From: an uncultured Leptolyngbya sp.
Lineage (GTDB): Bacteria; Cyanobacteriota; Cyanobacteriia; Phormidesmidales; Phormidesmidaceae
NCBI GenBank assembly: GCA_937899365.1
Contig: CALBPH010000600.1
Location: forward strand, 1-9,463
Length of the DNA: 9,463 nucleotides
Direction: 5' to 3'
Positions 4,902-9,463 of the stretch are shown here, piece by piece. Every line of letters begins with the position of its first letter. Position 1 is the stretch's first letter. A program made the position numbers and the translations under genes. The notes below the pieces were generated by a model that did not search any database, was not told the origin of the DNA, and was given only the letters and a program-made list of their open reading frames with translations.

Positions 4902-5560
4902 AAAAAATCCTTATTGTTGACGATGACATCACATTGCGGACTGCATTGACCCGCTACCTGCGTGAACGAGGGTTCCAGGTTAGCCATGCATCCTCTGGAA
5001 CTGAAGGCCTAGCACAGTTTGAACAGGACCAGCCCGATTTAGTTGTCTCAGACGTGATGATGCCTGAGATGGATGGCTATGAGTTTTGCACCAAGCTTCG
5101 AGAAATCCGCTCAGGGCAGCTAGTGCCCTTTATTTTTCTGTCGGGACGTGGTGAGTTAGACGATCGGATTCAGGGTCATTCAAAGGGCGCTGACGACTAT
5201 ATCGTTAAGCCATTTCATCCTAAGGAGCTGATTGCCAAAATCGACGCCCAGCTCGAACGCTCTCGGCGCATGCATGCAGAAATCATTCGTCTGGTGCAGC
5301 AAATGCCAGCGTCAGAATCGGCTAAGCCGCCACCGCCAGAGCCGCTTCCCCTGACTCCAGCCGAAGAAAAGGTTTTTTGGGAAGTGATCCAAGGCTTTAC
5401 CAACAAACAAATTGGTGAACACTTGTTTATTAGTCCTAGAACCGTTCAGACCCATCTGAGCAATATCTTGAGCAAGCTATCCTTGGAAAATCGCTCCCAG
5501 TTGATTCGCTATGCCTTTGAAAATGGCTATCGGCCCGCGAGTGCTGGTGAGTCCAAATAG
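4898..5560 (+). CDS. NarL/FixJ-type response regulator (REC plus LuxR-type HTH), no adjacent kinase
   Basis: A 220-residue transcription factor. Residues 1-122 form a complete receiver domain: acidic pocket Asp8-Asp10, phospho-acceptor Asp52 (VVSDVMMPEMDG), switch Ser82 (FLSGRGE), and Lys104 in YIVKPF. A helical linker (about 119-136) and a proline-rich hinge (144-151) lead to a LuxR/GerE helix-turn-helix (about 152-207) with LTPAEEKVF and the recognition-helix region TNKQIGEHLFISPRTVQTHL. All key receiver residues are present, so it should be phosphorylated and bind DNA as a dimer. MKKILIVDDD is a classic start, supporting ATG 4898. There is no histidine kinase next to it, so the sensor is encoded elsewhere. 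It lies 105 bp upstream of gun4 on the same strand and could be co-transcribed with it. Target genes unknown. Confidence 0.93.
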   Translation: MKKILIVDDDITLRTALTRYLRERGFQVSHASSGTEGLAQFEQDQPDLVVSDVMMPEMDGYEFCTKLREIRSGQLVPFIFLSGRGELDDRIQGHSKGADDYIVKPFHPKELIAKIDAQLERSRRMHAEIIRLVQQMPASESAKPPPPEPLPLTPAEEKVFWEVIQGFTNKQIGEHLFISPRTVQTHLSNILSKLSLENRSQLIRYAFENGYRPASAGESK

Positions 5561-5564
5561 CTTA

Positions 5565-5638
5565 CGTTATCTTGTGTTGCTCAGACATTGTGAGGTAGCC
5601 TGAGAGCTGGCAACTCCCTACAACAATTTTAGATAACG
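5565..5638 (+). repeat. Separated inverted repeat in the response-regulator/gun4 spacer
   Basis: CGTTATCT (5565-5572) just after the response-regulator stop is an exact reverse complement of AGATAACG (5631-5638), 28 bp before the gun4 start; the spacer is 58 bp. In RNA it would enclose nearly the whole intergenic region; in DNA the two could be operator half-sites. Eight base pairs at this distance could also be chance. Confidence 0.3.
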
Positions 5639-5665
5639 CCAGACGCTGGTTTTGTAAATGTCAAT

Positions 5666-6397
5666 ATGAGTAACGTATCCGCTGATTCCTCAACGGCTAT
5701 CCCCCTAGACTCTGATCAAACGTCTAAGCTTGCCGAACAACTCCGTTCTAAGACCCTAAAGCGCCAGCTTAGCGCCGTTACAGAATTAGCCAGCATGGGT
5801 GAGTCTGGTGTTGCAGTTTTGATCACCTTTCTTAAGGACACCACAACTGACGAGTCGTCAGTTGCTGCGGGAAAAATCTATCAGCTCCTCAGCATTAGCG
5901 AATCGGTTGTTGCTCAAACATTTTTGGCCGAGGCTTTCCCCAACGGTGTGGTGCCACTCATCTCTGATCGAGGCATTGACTATCAACCCTTACAAGGGCT
6001 GCTAATCGCCCAAGAATTTGAGGAAGCAGACCGAGTGACGTTGCAAAAGCTTTGTGAGCTGGCAGGTTCAGCAGCGGTGCAGCGTAAGTGGGTTTACTTT
6101 ACTGAAGTAGATAGCTTTCCGGTGAATGATTTGCTCACCATTGATCGGCTATGGCGAGTGTATTCAGAAGATCGATTTGGTTTCTCAAAACAGCGCGAAC
6201 TATGGCTGGGTCTAAACCAAAATTGGGACCGCCTTTGGGAGAAACTGTCGTGGAAGTCCGATAATATTTGGACCCGCTATCCGGGGGAGTTTGTCTGGGA
6301 TTTGTCAGCGCCTGTGGGTCATTTGCCCCTGTCTAATCAGCTGCGTGGCGTACGTATGATGGAGTTTCTGCTATCTCCCCGCGCTTGGACCCCATAA
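5666..6397 (+). CDS. gun4: Gun4, porphyrin-binding stimulator of magnesium chelatase
   Basis: A 243-residue protein matching full-length cyanobacterial Gun4 (about 230 residues). Residues about 20-95 are the N-terminal helical bundle, with RQLSAVTELASMGESGV like the start of the Synechocystis protein. Residues about 103-235 are the GUN4 domain: GIDYQPLQGLL, KLCELAG, WVYFTEVDSFP, FGFSKQRELWL, WKSDNIWTRYP and WDLSAPVGHLPLSNQLRGVR. Gun4 binds protoporphyrin IX and Mg-protoporphyrin and raises the activity of the ChlH-ChlI-ChlD Mg-chelatase, at the branch to chlorophyll. The C-terminal tail after LRGVR is slightly short but intact. ATG 5666 has no Shine-Dalgarno and overlaps a minimal ORF (M-S-I-stop, 5658-5669) as ATGA. 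The 3' end overlaps the convergent HAD gene by 65 bp. Upstream neighbour: the response regulator. Identification is very secure. Confidence 0.97.
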   Translation: MSNVSADSSTAIPLDSDQTSKLAEQLRSKTLKRQLSAVTELASMGESGVAVLITFLKDTTTDESSVAAGKIYQLLSISESVVAQTFLAEAFPNGVVPLISDRGIDYQPLQGLLIAQEFEEADRVTLQKLCELAGSAAVQRKWVYFTEVDSFPVNDLLTIDRLWRVYSEDRFGFSKQRELWLGLNQNWDRLWEKLSWKSDNIWTRYPGEFVWDLSAPVGHLPLSNQLRGVRMMEFLLSPRAWTP

Positions 6398-7100
6398 GCA
6401 TCGACGACCGCCGCTGACTTCTGTGGAATTCTCCAACAGCTCGATACAGGTCCTCTGGTGTATCTACTAGAAAGGTGGGACCTTGGGCTTCGAGGGCGGT
6501 GCGATCGCTAAATCCCCAGCTGACGGCGGCAACCGCTAACCCCTGACAGCGGGCGGCTTCTATATCTCGAGTTTCATCGCCAACGTAGAGACTTTCCTCA
6601 GGCACTAGCCGGTGGCGGCGCATGATCCGCCTGAGGCTGCGCGCCTTCCCCAGCAGGCCAATGTTGCCGTAGACGCTGCTAAACACCTGACTCAAACCAT
6701 GGCGTTTTAGAAATGGATTAATGGTTGAAGGCGCATTGGAACTGGCAATCAAAATGTGGTGCCCATCAGCCGCCAGGGCCATGAGGACATCGCCAAAATC
6801 TTTAAAGGGCTGAATAGAGTCCACATCGTGACGTAGCTCCCGACGTACCCGACGCATTAGAAACGGGACTTGAAACAAGGGCACATGGGACTGGGCCAAT
6901 AGCTCTCCCGTGCTGAGGGTGCGCAGGTATTTCAACCGTTCAGGCGTTGTTTGGGGATAGCCATACTGGGCTGCTAAACGGTTGGTAATAGTGACGATCG
7001 TCTCCAGGGTGTCAGCGATCGTACCGTCAAAGTCAAAAATGAGAACGGTCACGTGTGGGTGTTGTAAAAAACAATCAGGAAATGTGGCAACAGTCGCCAA
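6333..7100 (-). CDS. HAD-superfamily hydrolase (phosphoglycolate-phosphatase-like)
   Basis: A 255-residue haloacid-dehalogenase-type phosphatase with all four motifs (numbered from the TTG start): motif I IFDFDGT with nucleophile Asp23 and acid/base Asp25, motif II Ser120 in LIASSN, motif III Lys152 in GKARSL, and motif IV YVGDETRDIEAA with Asp175 and Asp179. The helical cap between motifs I and II (about 35-100) fits subfamily IA, which includes phosphoglycolate phosphatase and beta-phosphoglucomutase. Substrate cannot be read from sequence. The long frame uses TTG 7100; GTG 7052 (residue 17, giving VTVLIFDFDGT) is a plausible truer start because the first 16 residues look non-homologous. 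Neither has a Shine-Dalgarno. The last 21 codons lie antisense to the conserved end of gun4 and extend beyond the usual end of the fold, so the C-terminal tail is probably not structural. Confidence 0.9.
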   Translation of the reverse strand: MATVATFPDCFLQHPHVTVLIFDFDGTIADTLETIVTITNRLAAQYGYPQTTPERLKYLRTLSTGELLAQSHVPLFQVPFLMRRVRRELRHDVDSIQPFKDFGDVLMALAADGHHILIASSNAPSTINPFLKRHGLSQVFSSVYGNIGLLGKARSLRRIMRRHRLVPEESLYVGDETRDIEAARCQGLAVAAVSWGFSDRTALEAQGPTFLVDTPEDLYRAVGEFHRSQRRSSMLMGSKRGEIAETPSYVRHAAD

Positions 7101-7135
7101 GCGGGGTAGCTGTGTATCTATCTATGCCCAAACCT

Positions 7136-7164
7136 AGAATATGTCTAAAGAAAATCTTAGGCAA
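7136..7164 (-). promoter_or_regulatory. Candidate sigma70-type promoter of the HAD phosphatase gene
   Basis: Minus strand: -35 TTGCCT (7164-7159), a 17-bp spacer, -10 TATTCT (7141-7136). Transcription would start near 7129, about 28 nt before TTG 7100 or about 77 nt before GTG 7052. Confidence 0.5.
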
Positions 7165-7459
7165 AGGTGACTGGAGACAAATCTTTAGCGTGGGGAGGGG
7201 TCCCTAGTCAGTCACAGCCTATGTAAAAGCCCTATGTATAAACACTGTAGCTTTACTGTAGCCTTAGCAGTCCTTTCTTGTGATAACAAATTATCTTAAC
7301 CATTACCGTGTAAGGCCTTATTTAATAAACGGGCGTTGCTGATCCTTAGAATGGTTTAATCGGCAAGAGACTAACCTATGGGATTTGTCAGCGATCGGTG
7401 CGTTCTTTTAGCAACAGCAGCCAGTAAGGGGGCTGCACAAAAATCAAGACCCAGTTAAA

Positions 7460-7503
7460 GACAGCCGGTAGGGGCATTGCATGCAATGCCCCTACCGGCT
7501 GTC
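7460..7503. repeat. Perfect 44-bp palindrome
   Basis: The sequence from GACAGCCGG (7460) to CCGGCTGTC (7503) equals its own reverse complement over all 44 bases, centred on GCATGC (7479-7484). The core TAGGGGCATTGC and its mirror resemble the GTAGGGGC-type dispersed palindromes I know from several filamentous cyanobacteria. It lies 34 bp past the kinase stop codon. Transcribed on either strand it would fold into a very stable hairpin of about 20 bp, but no U-run follows, so a pure Rho-independent terminator is not the best fit. A dispersed repeat that also shields or ends the kinase mRNA is likely. Confidence 0.85.
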
Positions 7504-7537
7504 ACGGTGTGTTAGTTGCATACAAATGCCTAAGGGC

Positions 7538-9169
7538 CTAGCGCCAGCGTCCTGAGCGCAGAATGCTGATAATTAGCCAGATACCCAGCAGTGTGGCGGC
7601 GGCAAATAAGCTGGTACTCAGCCATTGCAGTTGGAGGTTGGTTTGGTTGCTCGAAATAATGGCCGCTCCGATAATCAACGCCGCCACCACGGTACTAAAG
7701 GAGCGTCGATTGGCCGCCTGCTCAATACTCTGTTGCAGACTGCTCAGATCTTTGATGCTAACGTTCCAGGTTAGGGTTTCCTCACTCAGACGATCGAGGA
7801 GAAAGCCAAACTGACGCGGGGCTGAGAGGGAAAGATTGCGAAATTCTAGACCGGTTCGCAGCAGCGTTTGCAGTGGATCATCACCAATTAACTGCTGGCG
7901 AAATAGGTCTACCATCAGCGGACGAATTTCAGCAATCAGATTGATTTGGGGATAGAACTGACGGGCTACCCCTTCCAGGTTTGCCAGGGATTTGGCAAAC
8001 AGACCAATATTGGCGGGCCAGCGTAGGTGATTACGGGTACCGGCTTCTAAAATCTCAGCAAAGGCGACCGCTGTGTTGAAGTTTTTGAGGGCAAGACCGT
8101 AGTAGCGGGAAAGCAGACGGCTGTAGTCATGCTCTAGCTTGGCCAGATCAACAGCCTGGAGTGGCTCTGCTAGTTGCAGGGTGAGCTGGGCACAACGTTG
8201 GGCATCGGAACTGACAATGGCTAGCACCATTTCCGTTAGGGTGGTGCGGGTTTGGGGGTCGAGTCGTCCCATCATGCCGCAATCTAGCAGCGCCACTCGG
8301 CCATCGCTGAGGTAGAAAATATTGCCGGGATGGGGATCGGCATGGAAAAACCCATCGAGAAAGTATTGCTGAAAAAAGGCGCGAAACAGCAAGCTGCTGA
8401 GGGCGTTGCGTTTTTCGGCGGGTTCCGCCTGGTCACCCAGGGCGGCGGATAAAATGGGCTGGCCGTCTAACCACTGCATGACCAGGACCTTGGGCGTGCT
8501 TAGGGGCCAAATAATTTCAGGAATGGTGAGCTGATCGGTGGCAAACCAGCGGCTATTGGCCAGATTTTGCCGGAGCTGATCGGTATAGGTGGCCTCGGTG
8601 GTGAAGTCTAGTTCGGCCTTGAGGGCGGCACTAAATTCGTCAGCCAGGGCGACTACGTTATAGCGCTGGCCAAACTGAGTGCTCGACACTAGCTTGGCAA
8701 TATCTTTGATCAGCGCCATGTCACGCCGTACTTGGATCTCGATACCAGGTCGCTGGATTTTTAGGGCGACGGCCTGGCCATTCTTGAGGATGGCGCGATG
8801 GACCTGACCGATGGACCCGGATGCGATCGCACCATAATCCACATCAGCAAACACCGCATCCGGGTCCAAATGTTGTCGCAAAAACCCCTGGATTGAAACC
8901 GCATCCACCGGCGGCACCGTTGATTGCAGCGCGCTAAGTGCCTCAATATAGGCCGGTGGCAACAGGTCAGGCCGAGTACTCAGCAGCTGGCCAAACTTGA
9001 TATACACCGGACCCAAATCCGTCAAAATGTTTCGCAGCACAGCGGGGGGTGGAATATCCGGCTCTTCCGGGGTCTTACCCACCAACAAACGCCGCATGTA
9101 GTCCCATCCGTGGCGTAAAAACACCTCTACAATTTCGCCCTGACGGGAAATGAGATTTGGCGTTAGCAT
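7538..9169 (-). CDS. ABC1/UbiB/AarF-family atypical protein kinase-like protein
   Basis: A 543-residue UbiB-family protein of normal length. The family-specific KFGQ motif is at 58-61. The glycine/alanine-rich nucleotide loop is at 116-124 (ASGSIGQVH), followed by ATP-site Lys137 (VALKIQRPG), the ExD motif (Glu186-Asp188), HADPHPGN at 276-283 with catalytic-loop Asp278 and Asn283, and the metal-binding DCG at 296-298 (DFG position). All core residues are intact. The C-terminus has two membrane helices (about 494-508 and 519-537), so it is membrane-anchored. Known members act in ubiquinone, plastoquinone and tocopherol metabolism, probably as ATPases on lipid intermediates rather than classical protein kinases; a role in cyanobacterial prenylquinones is inferred. 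ATG 9169 follows an AAGAG element about 7 nt upstream. Transcription is divergent from the hydrolase gene, with 58 bp between starts. Confidence 0.94.
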   Translation of the reverse strand: MLTPNLISRQGEIVEVFLRHGWDYMRRLLVGKTPEEPDIPPPAVLRNILTDLGPVYIKFGQLLSTRPDLLPPAYIEALSALQSTVPPVDAVSIQGFLRQHLDPDAVFADVDYGAIASGSIGQVHRAILKNGQAVALKIQRPGIEIQVRRDMALIKDIAKLVSSTQFGQRYNVVALADEFSAALKAELDFTTEATYTDQLRQNLANSRWFATDQLTIPEIIWPLSTPKVLVMQWLDGQPILSAALGDQAEPAEKRNALSSLLFRAFFQQYFLDGFFHADPHPGNIFYLSDGRVALLDCGMMGRLDPQTRTTLTEMVLAIVSSDAQRCAQLTLQLAEPLQAVDLAKLEHDYSRLLSRYYGLALKNFNTAVAFAEILEAGTRNHLRWPANIGLFAKSLANLEGVARQFYPQINLIAEIRPLMVDLFRQQLIGDDPLQTLLRTGLEFRNLSLSAPRQFGFLLDRLSEETLTWNVSIKDLSSLQQSIEQAANRRSFSTVVAALIIGAAIISSNQTNLQLQWLSTSLFAAATLLGIWLIISILRSGRWR

Positions 9170-9207
9170 GCAGCTCTTGGGTAAAGTGATATCGGTTTGA
9201 TGCTAAC
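9162..9207. promoter_or_regulatory. Inverted repeat across the divergent kinase/hydrolase start region
   Basis: GTTAGCAT (9162-9169), which includes the kinase start codon, is the exact reverse complement of ATGCTAAC (9200-9207), with 30 bp between. Both genes must be controlled from the 58-bp space 9170-9227. A shared operator is possible; an 8-bp chance match cannot be excluded. Confidence 0.25.
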
Positions 9208-9227
9208 AATTCTTTCCCCGTTCTCTC

Positions 9228-9463
9228 ATGTGGCTACGTAACCTCATCCTCCTCTGCACAACGGCCTACCAGATTTGGTGCTGTCGCCAAGAAGACCAAA
9301 CGCCACCACCTGGGAAGATTTACGACATTGGGGATTGCAAACTTCACCTCTATCGCCAGGGGCGGCCACACCCTAACCAGCCCACGTTGGTCTTAGACCA
9401 TAGCCTCGGGGGTGTAGAAGTCTATTTGCTATTTGATGATATCGCTGAGCTGGCCGATGTGTG
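9228..9463 (+). CDS. Alpha/beta-hydrolase-fold protein, N-terminal part (cut by right edge)
   Basis: The frame opens at ATG 9228 and stays open for 78 codons to the window end. Residues 1-19 form a hydrophobic stretch ending in Cys-Cys (MWLRNLILLC to IWCC), either a signal anchor or a lipoprotein-like export signal. After PPPGKIYDIGDCKLHLY (26-42), the pattern G-x-x-LHLY followed by TLVLDHSLGG (53-62) matches the first two strands and the oxyanion-hole turn of alpha/beta hydrolases of the proline-iminopeptidase/haloperoxidase type. The nucleophile elbow, acid and His would lie beyond the edge, so catalytic competence cannot be judged. No Shine-Dalgarno is seen before ATG 9228. Confidence 0.75.
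   Translation, partial: MWLRNLILLCTTAYQIWCCRQEDQTPPPGKIYDIGDCKLHLYRQGRPHPNQPTLVLDHSLGGVEVYLLFDDIAELADV

Larger units (their letters stand above)
7101..7537. other. Intergenic region with a promoter and palindrome, no gene seen
   Basis: This 437-bp stretch lies between the HAD gene start and the kinase stop, both on the minus strand. It holds a candidate HAD promoter (7136-7164), two small direct repeats (CCTATGTA at 7218 and 7231; ACTGTAGC at 7244 and 7255, spaced 11 bp), a weak stem GCAGCC/GGCTGC (7417-7436) and the perfect 44-bp palindrome (7460-7503). The longest open frames are about 26 codons and not convincing. Confidence 0.6.

Noticed and set aside
7378..7458. 26-codon plus-strand frame in the kinase/HAD intergenic region
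   Set aside because: Very short, no ribosome-binding site, no recognisable features and runs up to the palindrome.
7563..7814. Plus-strand open frame antisense to the kinase C-terminus (also one at 8924-9118)
   Set aside because: Both are shadows of the strongly supported ABC1/UbiB-like gene.
1..9463. CRISPR array, insertion sequence, prophage or defence system
   Set aside because: No regularly spaced repeat array, transposase, integrase, phage or defence-type gene is visible; the only repeats are the isolated palindromes and the 17-bp pair.

Overview
This window looks like chromosomal DNA of a cyanobacterium. It holds a full-length gun4 gene (chlorophyll synthesis), a ferredoxin with the C-terminal tail of the FdC2 class, a UbiB/ABC1-type kinase, and three copies of the HIP1 octamer GCGATCGC (3071, 6501, 8823), which is over-represented in many cyanobacterial genomes. 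Genus cannot be fixed from the sequence alone. There is no phage, transposase, CRISPR or defence cassette; the content is mostly core or near-core metabolism.

Layout, left to right. A J-domain/TPR protein runs off the left edge (1-922, minus). Next is a minus-strand pair: FdC2-like ferredoxin (2334-1966), then an inositol-monophosphatase-family enzyme (1886-1053). Divergent from the ferredoxin is a serine-type tRNA gene (2464-2550, plus) whose cloverleaf is abnormal and whose anticodon reads GUU. A minus-strand pair follows: a coiled-coil protein (4377-3589) and a ten-helix EamA/DMT transporter (3582-2665). These two lie in the same reading frame, separated by a single TAA, and look like one fused gene interrupted by a nonsense codon. 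A 520-bp divergent intergenic region with a perfect 26-bp-arm hairpin leads to a NarL/FixJ-type response regulator (4898-5560, plus) and gun4 (5666-6397, plus). gun4 overlaps tail to tail, by 65 bp, with a HAD-family phosphatase (7100-6333, minus). A 437-bp intergenic region with a perfect 44-bp palindrome separates it from an ABC1/UbiB-like kinase (9169-7538, minus). The start of an alpha/beta-hydrolase gene (9228 onward, plus) leaves by the right edge.

Functional links are limited. Gun4 (stimulates Mg-chelatase) and the FdC2-like ferredoxin (linked in plants to the cyclase step of chlorophyll synthesis) touch the same pathway but are not in one operon. The response regulator lies immediately upstream of gun4 on the same strand with no histidine kinase beside it, so a link to tetrapyrrole control is possible but only inferred.

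The most notable signals are the serine-type tRNA with an asparagine-type anticodon and three stem mismatches, the stop-codon split of the coiled-coil/EamA gene, the long perfect hairpin upstream of the response regulator, and the tandem 17-bp repeat between the ferredoxin and tRNA genes.
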